Assembly: GCF_900177345.1 (NCBI RefSeq)
Contig: NZ_FWZT01000002.1
Span: 62,001 to 126,000, forward strand
Length of the DNA: 64,000 nt
Origin: Pseudobacteriovorax antillogorgiicola
Lineage (GTDB): Bacteria; Bdellovibrionota_B; Oligoflexia; Oligoflexales; Oligoflexaceae
Reading direction: 5' to 3'
Shown here: positions 43,053 through 51,856 of the stretch, piece after piece
Numbering within the stretch: position 1 is the stretch's first letter
Layout: every line of letters begins with the position of its first letter
The notes under the pieces: model-generated
Told to the model about the DNA's origin: nothing
Seen by the model: the letters and a program-made list of their open reading frames with translations, nothing else
Databases searched by the model: none
Made by a program: the position numbers and the translations under genes

Positions 43053-44252
43053 TTAGGTTTTGCTTTTGCCTTCGAAAGTGCTGTCAGCAATGTCTGACAA
43101 GACTCCGAGAACGTCCCGGTACTCTCCTCCAACTAGTCTCATACACGATGATTGATATTCTGCGAAGGCGAGTTGAGCAAGTGCATACGATTTGCTTCGT
43201 AAGAGCCAGCGGCAGGCTCCTGCCCAAAGTAGTAGTTGCTTGTCTATGTTGAAAAGAAGTTGGCTATTTGCCAAAGTATCTCCAAGATCCTCAATTCTCT
43301 TATTTAAGGGTAGTTCATAATCATAGCAAGATTGTAGAACAATCACACTTTTATACAAGGTATCAAGTTTACCTAATCTCATGCTTTTTTTTCGTTTAAG
43401 CTGGCTTAGTTTTGGCATCCGATCCAGAAGCTTCTTGCTTTGATGGGCCATGATCCACAGGCAGCACTCTAGTTGGTAGATCGGTTGATCGTGGTTTTTT
43501 CCTTTTCGGATGCTAGCGAGCATTTCATTGGCATTGCCAGAGCTGGTCAATTCCCTACAGATTCTCTCCCATTCCAATTCAATTTCAAATCCATCGGAAG
43601 TATCTTCTTCCTCAGATACTTTAGTGGAAAGTTTTTCTGATTCACCTATCCGTCCCATGAGTCGCAGAACCCGAATTTGGTTCATAAAACATTGCATTTT
43701 AAGGTGGCCAGTGATTCCCATATTTTCAGCAATTTGAAAGTCTCGCAATGCGATCCAGCCGTAACCCAAGCGAAACGCACGGTTCGCCATTGAATATACT
43801 TGATAGCCCTCACCACCTGGAGAGTTTTTTCCAGCGACGTTCATAGCAAGTTGCTGATGCCAGGCAGCATGCCAGTGCTGGCCCATTCGTCGATATATCT
43901 GACTTCTTACGATTTCTATTTCTGCTAGTAAAAGGGCTTTGATCGAGTTACCTGGCTTCACTCCAGATGCTCTAAGAAGGTTATTTAAGTACTTGATTGT
44001 TTGATTTATCCGGGTTGGTGGGAGGTGGTCGTATCTTTCGTGCAACACAAGGGAGGACATCAAGTAAACGAATATTTTTAGGTAGTCCCCTGCAGTTTGA
44101 CTTTCTTCCAACTCAGAGATTCTTTGGTCAATATAGTCTTGTCTTAGCTGACAGCCGTGGTCTTCTGAAATTTTTTCCAATTCAGATCGAATCTGCATTT
44201 TTGTATCGTTAATGAGATTCAGGTTCCAGTTTTCCGAAATAGTTCGGGTCAT
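43053..44252 (-). CDS. large helical (TPR-like) protein of unknown function
   Basis: 399 residues, no signal peptide or membrane helix. Repeated helix pairs such as QIYRRMGQHWHAAWHQQLAM, YSMANRAFRLGYGWIALRDF and NQIRVLRLMGRIGESEKLS resemble tetratricopeptide repeats, which mediate protein contacts. GGA lies about 7 bases before the ATG. A cytoplasmic location is unusual among its secreted neighbours. It might be a scaffold or a regulator. No catalytic motif recognised. Confidence 0.6.
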   Translation of the reverse strand: MTRTISENWNLNLINDTKMQIRSELEKISEDHGCQLRQDYIDQRISELEESQTAGDYLKIFVYLMSSLVLHERYDHLPPTRINQTIKYLNNLLRASGVKPGNSIKALLLAEIEIVRSQIYRRMGQHWHAAWHQQLAMNVAGKNSPGGEGYQVYSMANRAFRLGYGWIALRDFQIAENMGITGHLKMQCFMNQIRVLRLMGRIGESEKLSTKVSEEEDTSDGFEIELEWERICRELTSSGNANEMLASIRKGKNHDQPIYQLECCLWIMAHQSKKLLDRMPKLSQLKRKKSMRLGKLDTLYKSVIVLQSCYDYELPLNKRIEDLGDTLANSQLLFNIDKQLLLWAGACRWLLRSKSYALAQLAFAEYQSSCMRLVGGEYRDVLGVLSDIADSTFEGKSKT

Positions 44253-44678
44253 AGGATTTCCAAAATTTTAGAAGTCTTTCATACTACTCGGTACTTTCAT
44301 CAGATATATGAGCACCGCCTTCATCTATTACCTAAAGGAAAATTATCTCGCGACATCAGTCACTAGTGAAGTGTCTTATCCGAAATTTCGTGCGAATCCA
44401 GCTCATTACCTTTCTTCTAACAATACTGATAAGTCACCATATGACATGTGTGTATCGCAACACACAAGAAGCTCTGTAATCTTCATCTTCTGTTGCAGTC
44501 TACGTTAAAATTCATCATAAGGTGCAAACCATTCTTGAAGCGACTCTTCGATCTGTGGGATTAACTAAGTAAATAAGATTCTTTCGAAAATGTGAGTCCT
44601 GATTCGCTAGGTTATTCGTGGCATTCATCTTGCTCACTATACACCTGCAACCTGAGTTTAAATCAAAGGGCGATTCAG
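44253..44678. other. 426-base stretch without a confident gene
   Basis: A 66-codon plus-strand frame (44308-44508) has no start signal and is not called. The frame of the next protein runs back to 44592, but AAAGGG near 44665-44670 sets its start at 44679. The stretch should carry divergent promoters for the TPR-like protein and the HHG-repeat protein; no clear box was found. Confidence 0.35.
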
Positions 44679-45494
44679 ATGAAACCAATGCTAGTGATAA
44701 GTTGCATCTTATTTTTATTAGGAGGCTTAATCGATGCTCAAGCCTTCATTCGAGAGAAGCACAAAAGACATGGGAAGCATAAGAAGCATAGTCAACATCA
44801 GAGTCATCATGGTCATCATGGTCATCATGGTCATCATGGTCATCATGGTCATCATGGTCATCATGGAAGTGAATACGAACTCAGCCTATTAAGAATCATC
44901 TTTGAAAATAAGTCGGCTGAAAAGTTTGTTGAAGAAGAAGGTGGTGAGCCAGCTACAGAGGAGATTGGCGAGAATCCGTTTGCATTCAATCAACAATCAA
45001 AAATTGGCCTTGGTGGTCGATTGAATATCGAGTTTGCCCACCATTGGACAGCCTTTGTGGGAGCTAGCGTATTAAAGACAAGCTTAACGAGTTCAGAACT
45101 AACGAACCAGTTTACAGATTATGAACTATCTGGTGGGCTATCATACACATTCAAGAAGATGGCCAAGCGGATTTATCCTTATGGAATCATGGAAGTAGCC
45201 CAGGTTAAAAAAACTGGCTTGGTATCTTCGAGTATTTTTGAAATTGAAGAAGGGCTGGAGTATGCCCTCGGTATAGGTGTTAAGATTAAGATAAGCCCGA
45301 GATTCTTCCTGGAGATAGAGAATAAAGTCATCAAAAAATTCTTGTTTGGCAAAACAAGAGAGGTGAAAAGCGAAATCGACGAGCAAGGACGCGTGATTCA
45401 AGTCGTCGAGGGGCGAATCGCAGAAACTAATCTAGACTTAGATACCTCTGTAGATTTTAGTAATACCACGATAGGCTTTGGTGTAAAGCTCTAG
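44679..45494 (+). CDS. outer-membrane barrel protein with a (His-His-Gly)7 tract
   Basis: 271 residues. Signal LVISCILFLLGGLIDAQA, cleavage before FIREK. The mature N-terminus is a basic His/Lys-rich stretch followed by seven HHG repeats (residues 43-63), a likely metal-binding tail. Residues 65-271 are beta-rich with barrel strands such as KIGLGGRLNIEFAHHWTAFV, YELSGGLSYTFK and FSNTTIGFGVKL; the final Leu is a weak BAM signal. A soluble lipocalin-like barrel is the alternative. A terminator follows 34 bases after the stop. Metal binding is inference from composition. Confidence 0.72.
   Translation: MKPMLVISCILFLLGGLIDAQAFIREKHKRHGKHKKHSQHQSHHGHHGHHGHHGHHGHHGHHGSEYELSLLRIIFENKSAEKFVEEEGGEPATEEIGENPFAFNQQSKIGLGGRLNIEFAHHWTAFVGASVLKTSLTSSELTNQFTDYELSGGLSYTFKKMAKRIYPYGIMEVAQVKKTGLVSSSIFEIEEGLEYALGIGVKIKISPRFFLEIENKVIKKFLFGKTREVKSEIDEQGRVIQVVEGRIAETNLDLDTSVDFSNTTIGFGVKL
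44804..44866 (+). repeat. 9-bp tandem repeat, seven perfect units
   Basis: TCATCATGG repeats seven times without a change and encodes HHG in the barrel protein. Perfect identity over 63 bases suggests recent slippage; the unit is a multiple of three, so copy-number change preserves the frame. Confidence 0.95.
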
Positions 45495-45528
45495 TCAATA
45501 TCCTCAGTATCCGCAATGTTCCCTCCCC

Positions 45529-45562
45529 AAAAGCTCCAGTTGATCTGGAGCTTTTCTTTATT
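45529..45562 (+). terminator. intrinsic terminator of the HHG-repeat gene
   Basis: AAAAGCTCCAG (45529-45539) and CTGGAGCTTTT (45545-45555) pair around TTGAT, followed by CTTTATTG. A textbook intrinsic terminator. Confidence 0.9.
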
Positions 45563-45961
45563 GTATTCATCATCATTTAGTTCAAAGTTTTATAGATTAG
45601 AAGTCTGAAGATTAGACTTGGAATATTATTATAAGTTGAAGCAGTGGGATAGACGGATCTCGACCTTATACAAGGAAGAAATTTGCCTGCTATAACTACA
45701 CTCAGGACATATACCGCTACAATCAAATAGCAAAACCTCCCAGAGACGTGTTCTATTTGCTCTATGAGGATATTGTAAGATCCCTGTTTTCAATCGCTGC
45801 TAGCTGTCCCTAGCCCGATTTAGATCGCGCTCTAGATAGGCTTGATGCAAACATAGGCCCTTACGGTTCTCAAAATTTACCAAAAAGAATTTTGCAAATT
45901 CAATCAAGAGTGGAACAACCCTTGCTTTTATTGAGGCTGAACTATCATTAGGAGTGACCCA
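45563..45961. other. 399-base non-coding stretch before a membrane protein/antiporter pair
   Basis: No ORF or family motif recognised. AGGAG near 45951 serves as the ribosome binding site for the next gene. Promoter boxes could not be assigned with confidence. Confidence 0.35.
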
Positions 45962-46444
45962 ATGAACCCAGCATCTTTTTTTAGTAAAGTGATCCCATCG
46001 AAGAAATATTCTTTTTTGTCCGATTTGTCATTGAAGCAGATCTCCCATCATATTTCACAAGTTAATGCTGGTGGGGCTTTGCGAGGCAGCCTTTCGGGAA
46101 GGAATTTTCGGCTTTCTGAGCAAATATCTGATATTGGGATTTTTAGGCTCGTGTTTCAAGGATGTCTTAGAGAAGAGAATGAAACTGTAGCAGTGAAGGC
46201 ACAGGCGAGTTTTGGAGCGAAGACTAAATCTGTGATGATGCTAATTGTTGGGGGGATATCTATCTGGATGGCTCATACTCTTCTACTAATGGTCCGGTCG
46301 ATTATCAATGGTAGTCCTGATTTGAAGCTTGTAACGCTAATTCTAGCGGGCGTTTTTATGTTCCAGGCCGTCAAGCAAGTATCTCTCCTCGGCTGGAATG
46401 CTTGTCTTACTCAATCTGAAGGTGCATTTCTAGAAATATTTTAG
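45962..46444 (+). CDS. small two-helix membrane protein upstream of an antiporter
   Basis: 160 residues, AGGAG about 7 bases before the ATG. The first 85 residues are soluble (LKQISHHISQVNAGGALRGS, FRLVFQGCLREENETVAVKA). Two helices follow, MMLIVGGISIWMAHTLLLMV and LVTLILAGVFMFQAVKQVSL, with a short end. It is 29 bases before the CPA1 antiporter gene and probably co-transcribed. It might be an accessory subunit, but no family is recognised. Confidence 0.6.
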   Translation: MNPASFFSKVIPSKKYSFLSDLSLKQISHHISQVNAGGALRGSLSGRNFRLSEQISDIGIFRLVFQGCLREENETVAVKAQASFGAKTKSVMMLIVGGISIWMAHTLLLMVRSIINGSPDLKLVTLILAGVFMFQAVKQVSLLGWNACLTQSEGAFLEIF

Positions 46445-46473
46445 ATCCGAACGACAAATAGGAGAAAGATCTT

Positions 46474-48033
46474 ATGACGCCGACGCTAGCGTTACTCATT
46501 ATATTAGCTGTCGCAGTTACTGTAGCAGTTGTAAGCCAAAAATATAATTTATCATACACCGTAGCACTCGTGATAGTAGGTGCCGCGCTATCAATCGTTA
46601 AATATAAATTTTTTCCAGAATTTGATGTCGGTATTCATCTATCTCATGAGCTTCTTTTTGATGTTCTACTACCGATCCTAATCTTCGAGGCAGCATTCCA
46701 TCTGAAATTTAAGCCCTTTTTTGCCAATCTCAAGTGGATTTTGAATCTGGCCGGTACAGGGCTTCTTATTGGTATTGCTCTTTGTACAGCACTTATATTC
46801 TATGGCTGTGCTGTGTTTGGGATTCATATATCGATCGGTACAGCTCTTTTGATTAGTACAATTGTTTCAGCAACAGACCCCGTTGGTGTTATCTCACTGT
46901 TGCGAGCAACTCAGGCTCCTCATAAGTTGGCTGTTCTTATGGAAGGGGAAAGTCTGCTAAACGACGGACTTGCCGTCGTTTTAGGAACTATCGTATTTAT
47001 TCTTTTAGGCTTTGATCATCACGCATCCCTATCAGTGCCTTGGCTAGTAAAGTTCGTCTTGTTGGAAATAGGAGGTTCGATTTTATTAGGTGGAGGAATT
47101 GGCTTTGTCATTTCAGAACTGATGAACGAATCTAAAGATAACTTGGTTCTCATATCTTTCATTTCAATTGCTGCATTCGGAAGTTTCTTGATCGCGGAGG
47201 AGATTCATTCCTCAGGTGTTTTGTCATGTCTTACTTGTGGAATGGTCGTTGGTAATATGGGAGCTGAAAGAAACCTAAGTGCATCGTCCAAGTTGGCTGT
47301 TCTAGCGTTTCTTGACTACGCAGCATTCGCAGCTAATTCTATAATCTTTCTTCTTATTGGCTTAGACCTGGAGATACAACAGCTTCCCAATGACTTAGGA
47401 GCAATTCTGATTACTTGGGTCGCGATGTTGATCGCTCGATTCTTTTTCGTCTGGCAAATTGATATCTGGCTACCAGGTATGCCCAAGGGGTATGTACCAG
47501 TTATAGCCTGGGGTGGCGTTCGTGGTGGTATTGCTATGGTTCTAGCTTTAAGTATTCCTCAGGAGTTTGGTTTTAGAGACTTGGCCGTTCACTGCATATT
47601 TGGTGCCTCCTTGCTAACGATCCTCATCCAATCAACAACGATGAAATCAGTACTAGGAAAGTATGGCCTGGTAAAAGAGAAGAAGCAGCTGCAGGTGATC
47701 GACGTTATCAAAGGAAAGTTGAGTTCTCTTCAGTCTGCCAGATATCATCTAGAAAAGCAGTTTAAGCTCGGTGCTATCTCTGATGAAGTCTACAACCAGT
47801 TTTCTCAGGAACTCGCCTACGAAGGTCAGAAGATCGAGAAATGGAAAGATAAGACTGAATCGCTTCGAAAGCAAGCAGAAGAAGAGGAAGCTCGCCTTAT
47901 AAAGAAACAACTACTAGAGGTTCGAAAGGAAAACATACTGAGTGCTGCGTCTCATGGAAGTCTCGAACAAGAAATCGCTGAAAAGCTGATTGCTGAAATT
48001 GATGAAGAGATTCATCATCTCAATGATCATTGA
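46474..48033 (+). CDS. CPA1-family Na+/H+ antiporter
   Basis: 519 residues, AGGAG before the ATG. About 12 helices over residues 1-400. Conserved transport-site segments: LLPILIFEAAFHLKFKPF, TIVSATDPVGVISLLRA (the Asp of the ND/TDP motif), LMEGESLLNDGLAVVL and AWGGVRGGIAMVLALS. A soluble C-terminal domain of about 120 residues is rich in Lys and Glu and probably coiled-coil (KWKDKTESLRKQAEEEEARL). This is the NhaP/NhaG type, unrelated in sequence to the antiporter at 27478. It would exchange sodium or potassium for protons at the inner membrane. Confidence 0.92.
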   Translation: MTPTLALLIILAVAVTVAVVSQKYNLSYTVALVIVGAALSIVKYKFFPEFDVGIHLSHELLFDVLLPILIFEAAFHLKFKPFFANLKWILNLAGTGLLIGIALCTALIFYGCAVFGIHISIGTALLISTIVSATDPVGVISLLRATQAPHKLAVLMEGESLLNDGLAVVLGTIVFILLGFDHHASLSVPWLVKFVLLEIGGSILLGGGIGFVISELMNESKDNLVLISFISIAAFGSFLIAEEIHSSGVLSCLTCGMVVGNMGAERNLSASSKLAVLAFLDYAAFAANSIIFLLIGLDLEIQQLPNDLGAILITWVAMLIARFFFVWQIDIWLPGMPKGYVPVIAWGGVRGGIAMVLALSIPQEFGFRDLAVHCIFGASLLTILIQSTTMKSVLGKYGLVKEKKQLQVIDVIKGKLSSLQSARYHLEKQFKLGAISDEVYNQFSQELAYEGQKIEKWKDKTESLRKQAEEEEARLIKKQLLEVRKENILSAASHGSLEQEIAEKLIAEIDEEIHHLNDH

Positions 48034-48074
48034 CCCTAGAGATTCGGCGGATAGTCCGGTGCTGGCTTCGTTTG

Positions 48075-49361
48075 CTAAACTTGATGGGCAATCCTGAGGT
48101 AGCTTGTAGAAGCGATACGCCCCAGAACGAGACTAGCACTTGCGATTACCGCCCCAGGGTAGCTACTTAGGAAGATGCCCAGGCAGAGTGCAAGAGCGAT
48201 ACTGCTGAGTTCGATTGCTGATGCCCAAGTTACTGGGCTAGTAATTTTACGATGAATCAAAATAGATCGTTGCCAACAAAGAAGCAGTGAAGTGGCAGGA
48301 GTTAAGATCGAAATCATAAGTGGGAGTTTTGCGAAAGACGCAAGCTCAGGTCTTAGCCCCGAAACGCCTTCGAACCATAGTGTTGATAAGGGAGTAAAAG
48401 CGAGGATTACAAGCAATACCGTCAACGAAGCAGAGATTCCGTAAGCAAAAAACTTGAGAATCTTGCGATTCTCTTCATCTTCACCCAGTAACGTGATAAT
48501 CACTTCTTGGAAAGAAAGAGGAATCGCCCTGAAAAAGAATACTAAACTGTTTACAACTGGAATCACAGCCAGTGACTCTAAAGGAAAGGCGGCCTTACCC
48601 ATGGCGAAGGTGACAAGAGGTTGAACGGTGAGTCCAATCATAGCAGTAAGGGCTAGGGGGTAATAGAAGCGAATAATGGCGGGCATCGCAAGTGAATCTA
48701 GATCATCGTCAGCGATCCTCAAGAGGTTGTTAACCCTTTGCCTAGCGGCAAGCCGAACAAAGAGACCTTCAGCGGTGACGCCAGCGCTTAGAGCCAATGT
48801 ACCAACCGCTGCACCTGGTAGGATTTCGCCTTGGAAACCGGCGAAGGCAGTCGCACTCATAGCAGCGAGTCGGATGATTGTTCCTACGGCTACTCGCTTA
48901 TTGTTCTTATTGGAAATCAAAATACCTTGGTAGAATCGTCGGTAACCGATCATCCCAGGCCAGGCGAGCATGCAAACCATGGCGGGGAGTACTAGGGCTC
49001 GCACGTCTTCATTTAGACCAAGGAGGCTCGTAGTCCAAAACTTGAAAGCTGGTGGTATCAACATCAGCATCATTAGTAAGGTGCAGCAGGAACTAACCGC
49101 GATATTGAAACGTCTCAGTTGGTGATAGCTATCTTTGCCTTTTACTAAGCGTGCTGATGCTGCCATCATCATGATGACTGGAGCTTCCATGAGAAGGCCA
49201 ATGGCGAATGTAACCCCGAATGCAGCCAGGTTATAATCGGGCTGTTCCATGCGAGCAATGATCGCTGCAATATAGGGACCTTCGGCTGCCATCATAAACC
49301 AGGTGGAGGCAAGCGGTAGCCACGACTTCAAAATCGCAGCTGAGCCAAGACTTTGGTTCAT
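48075..49361 (-). CDS. MATE/MOP-superfamily-like membrane protein
   Basis: 428 residues, about 12 hydrophobic helices. SWLPLASTWFMMAAEGPYI, AAFGVTFAIGLLMEAPVIMM and PGMIGYRRFYQGILI resemble the progressive-ankylosis (ANKH)-like branch of the multidrug/oligosaccharidyl-lipid flippase superfamily. The ATG at 49361 overlaps the rlmN stop by 4 bases, so the two are translationally coupled. Transported substrate unknown. Function cannot be assigned beyond the superfamily. Confidence 0.68.
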   Translation of the reverse strand: MNQSLGSAAILKSWLPLASTWFMMAAEGPYIAAIIARMEQPDYNLAAFGVTFAIGLLMEAPVIMMMAASARLVKGKDSYHQLRRFNIAVSSCCTLLMMLMLIPPAFKFWTTSLLGLNEDVRALVLPAMVCMLAWPGMIGYRRFYQGILISNKNNKRVAVGTIIRLAAMSATAFAGFQGEILPGAAVGTLALSAGVTAEGLFVRLAARQRVNNLLRIADDDLDSLAMPAIIRFYYPLALTAMIGLTVQPLVTFAMGKAAFPLESLAVIPVVNSLVFFFRAIPLSFQEVIITLLGEDEENRKILKFFAYGISASLTVLLVILAFTPLSTLWFEGVSGLRPELASFAKLPLMISILTPATSLLLCWQRSILIHRKITSPVTWASAIELSSIALALCLGIFLSSYPGAVIASASLVLGRIASTSYLRIAHQV

Positions 49362-50437
49362 GATCCCTCAACCAGGCGACGGCGATCGGGAGCTTGGTCT
49401 AACTCATCTCGGTGCTTAGCAGCCAGCTGACCGCAGGCAGCGGAGACGTCTAGACCTTTTGAGTAGCGGACCGGCGCTGGTATGGATCGGTCGCTGAGGT
49501 ATTGTTGAAAATTTCGGATCTCATCGCCTGTTGGTCGCTGATAGGGCAACCCTGGATGAGAGTTAAACGGGATGAGGTTGACCTTTGCCCGGAGGCCGTG
49601 AATAAATTTAACAAGCTCCTTGGCTTCCCGCTGACCACAGTTTTTCTGATTGATCAGAATATATTCCATTGTAATTTTACGGTTGGTCTCTTTTTGGTAG
49701 TATAGAAGAGCTTCTTTTAACTTGCTTAGGTTATACTTGCGATTGATAGGCATGATGCTGGTGCGCAAGTCGTCCCTGGATGCATGAAGGGACAGCGCAA
49801 GGGACGCTTTGGTTTCGTGCGCCATCTGCTTGATGCGTGGGACGATCCCAGAGGTTGATATTGTGACATGACGCGCTGCTAAGTTGAATTCGCTTTCAGC
49901 AATCATCATGTTGGCAGCACCAACGGCGTTATCGTAGTTGTCGAGGGGCTCCCCCATGCCCATAAATACGACGTGAGAAATCTTCTTTTCTTCGTCTTTG
50001 AGGAAGAGGTTCGCGAGATAGAGTTGGGCGAGAATCTCGTACTTTTGCAAGTGAGCAACGAATCCGAGTTTACCGGTTTGGCAAAAGTCGCAGGCGAGTT
50101 TACATCCCACTTGGCTTGAAACACAGAGACTTGTACGGCCTTCGTAGCGAAGGATGACTGTCTCAATGGATCGGCCTTGCTGATTGCGAAGCAAAAGTTT
50201 GGTGCTACCGTCGTCGGAGGAGATCTTACTAATCACTTCAGGCAAGGACCAGTCTAGCTTTAAAAACAGCTCATCTCGCAAGCCTTTAGAAAGATTGCTC
50301 ATCTCTTCTGGTGATCGGACATTTTTTTTGTAGATCCAGTCCGCGATCTGCCCGGCTCTAAACTTGGGTTGACCCCAGCTTACCATGAGGTCTTGATAGT
50401 CTTGTCGGGTCAGAGATAAAAAGTGCTGTTTTTCCAT
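49358..50437 (-). CDS. rlmN: 23S rRNA A2503 / tRNA methyltransferase RlmN
   Basis: 359 residues. A radical-SAM enzyme that methylates A2503 of 23S rRNA and A37 of some tRNAs. The iron-sulphur cysteines lie in CKLACDFC (about residues 110-117), followed by VVFMGMGEPLDNYDN; the methyl-carrying cysteine lies in DVSAACGQL near the C-terminus. EGRTSLCVSSQVGC and STSGIVPRI are family stretches. It overlaps the flippase-like gene by 4 bases and heads this minus-strand unit. It is divergent from the hydrolase gene with a 323-base gap. Confidence 0.96.
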   Translation of the reverse strand: MEKQHFLSLTRQDYQDLMVSWGQPKFRAGQIADWIYKKNVRSPEEMSNLSKGLRDELFLKLDWSLPEVISKISSDDGSTKLLLRNQQGRSIETVILRYEGRTSLCVSSQVGCKLACDFCQTGKLGFVAHLQKYEILAQLYLANLFLKDEEKKISHVVFMGMGEPLDNYDNAVGAANMMIAESEFNLAARHVTISTSGIVPRIKQMAHETKASLALSLHASRDDLRTSIMPINRKYNLSKLKEALLYYQKETNRKITMEYILINQKNCGQREAKELVKFIHGLRAKVNLIPFNSHPGLPYQRPTGDEIRNFQQYLSDRSIPAPVRYSKGLDVSAACGQLAAKHRDELDQAPDRRRLVEGS

Positions 50438-50760
50438 GTTCCTGCCTAATTTGACATGGTTATCGGAACACTAGTTATAACGTTCTCTGGTGAAATGTCA
50501 AAGACATATTCCAGTCGGCTCGTAAACGCTCTGTTTAATCTTTAATTCTCGAATCTTAGAACGATTTTAAAGAAACATTCTTGCAATATTAAAACGTTCC
50601 CAAATCCCATAGTAATACTCTTGTAAACCACCGTATAATTAGCGTATAGAGGAAAAATCCTGCTTGATCTTACCGGGTCAAATAGCTAAGTGGCAAAAAT
50701 TCGTGCAATGACGCCCAACTTTCATTGGCGAGGGATCCTATAATCAAAGGAGTCAATACT
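50438..50760. other. 323-base divergent control region
   Basis: Between rlmN (minus) and the hydrolase gene (plus). TATAAT at 50634-50639 on the plus strand is a candidate -10 box, giving an untranslated leader of about 115 bases; no good -35 box was found. AAAGGAG at 50746-50752 is the hydrolase ribosome binding site. GAGGGATCC and similar short repeats are not convincing. Confidence 0.4.
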
Positions 50761-51846
50761 ATGCGTTTATTCGTTCTTTTTTTCGCTGTCCTTATGAGTC
50801 AATATAGCTTAAGTGAGGAGTTTGCTGAACATCCTGTAGACATCAGTCCTCAAGCCCTCCGAGCATCCTATGCTACCGATCAATCTGGCTTTCGGATCGC
50901 TCTTGAAAACAATGTTTTTTACAAGGCAACTGCCAATGCTGTGACAGAGTTCTTCGATCCTAGCAGACCAACCTTGGTTTATTTTCATGGCTGGCGCTTG
51001 AACAATCGAGATCGTGGTGAAACCGTTAATTTCAATCACGTTTTGCTACCAGAAAATGCGGTTAACATGTGGCGCAGGGCAGGCTGGAATGTAGTTTACT
51101 ACAACTGGATTCAGTACGCTGACGATCAAAACTTTCTAAGAGCGGAGTGCCGTATCTGGTCGGCTACCTGTAGCAATCGAAATATCACCTGGCTCGATGC
51201 GGAAGGCAAGCTTAACTATCTCGACGAACCAGAGTCGTTGTCGGCTCGCATTGCTGATGAGTGGATGGCTGCATTTGGCACGCGCTTGGATATGAATCAA
51301 GAACTTCGGTTTCTGGGCCACAGCCTCGGGACTCAGCTTGCCATCGCAGTTGCGGATGAACTTTTGAAAAACTACGATGTAGCCATCGATCGCCTTGCTC
51401 TAACGGATCTTACCAGCTCTGTCATCGGTAAGCGCTTTTTGAATGGCGAATGGGTTGGGCGGCGAGCTTTTGAAATTGCGGAAGATTTGATCCAAGCTGG
51501 TACGGCTATCGAAAACTACCGCTGCTGGCAAGTCTCACGTACCTTTCCTCTGGATCAAAATATTCCTTTTGATCAGTTGGTGTTGACGATTGAGCGTAAG
51601 CTGGATTTTACTGCTGGTGGATTGATAGATTTCTCGGCGCAGGATGCTCAGCACCGAGCCTGCTTTCTTACCTACTTTTGGTCCATAGAGCAGGGTCCGA
51701 GTGATGACAATCTAGAAACCTTTACCGGAGCTTCGGTGGGTACGGATGTGGTTCGAGCCAACCATGGGCGCCTATTGAAGCAGATTTCAGGCGAGAGTTC
51801 TCAGACTGAGAACCCTAACGATGACCAGTACGAAATTGCTAATTGA
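50761..51846 (+). CDS. secreted alpha/beta hydrolase, lipase-like
   Basis: 361 residues from the ATG at 50761, set by AAAGGAG 8 bases upstream. Signal peptide LFVLFFAVLMSQYSLS. LVYFHGWRLNNRDRGE is the oxyanion-hole loop and LRFLGHSLGTQLAIAVADEL holds the nucleophile Ser in GHSLG, typical of lipases. A late His in HRACFLTYFWS or the ANHGR segment may complete the triad. Two Cys pairs suggest disulphides. It would act outside the inner membrane on ester substrates such as lipids. It converges on hemC with 10 bases between the stops. Confidence 0.8.
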   Translation: MRLFVLFFAVLMSQYSLSEEFAEHPVDISPQALRASYATDQSGFRIALENNVFYKATANAVTEFFDPSRPTLVYFHGWRLNNRDRGETVNFNHVLLPENAVNMWRRAGWNVVYYNWIQYADDQNFLRAECRIWSATCSNRNITWLDAEGKLNYLDEPESLSARIADEWMAAFGTRLDMNQELRFLGHSLGTQLAIAVADELLKNYDVAIDRLALTDLTSSVIGKRFLNGEWVGRRAFEIAEDLIQAGTAIENYRCWQVSRTFPLDQNIPFDQLVLTIERKLDFTAGGLIDFSAQDAQHRACFLTYFWSIEQGPSDDNLETFTGASVGTDVVRANHGRLLKQISGESSQTENPNDDQYEIAN

Positions 51847-51856
51847 AATCTAAGGC

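Noticed and set aside
44308..44508. 66-codon plus-strand frame upstream of the HHG-repeat gene
   Set aside because: No ribosome binding site and no recognisable motif.
44804..44866. CRISPR-like periodic repeat
   Set aside because: Units are 9 bp, contiguous and in frame within a coding sequence; there are no spacers.
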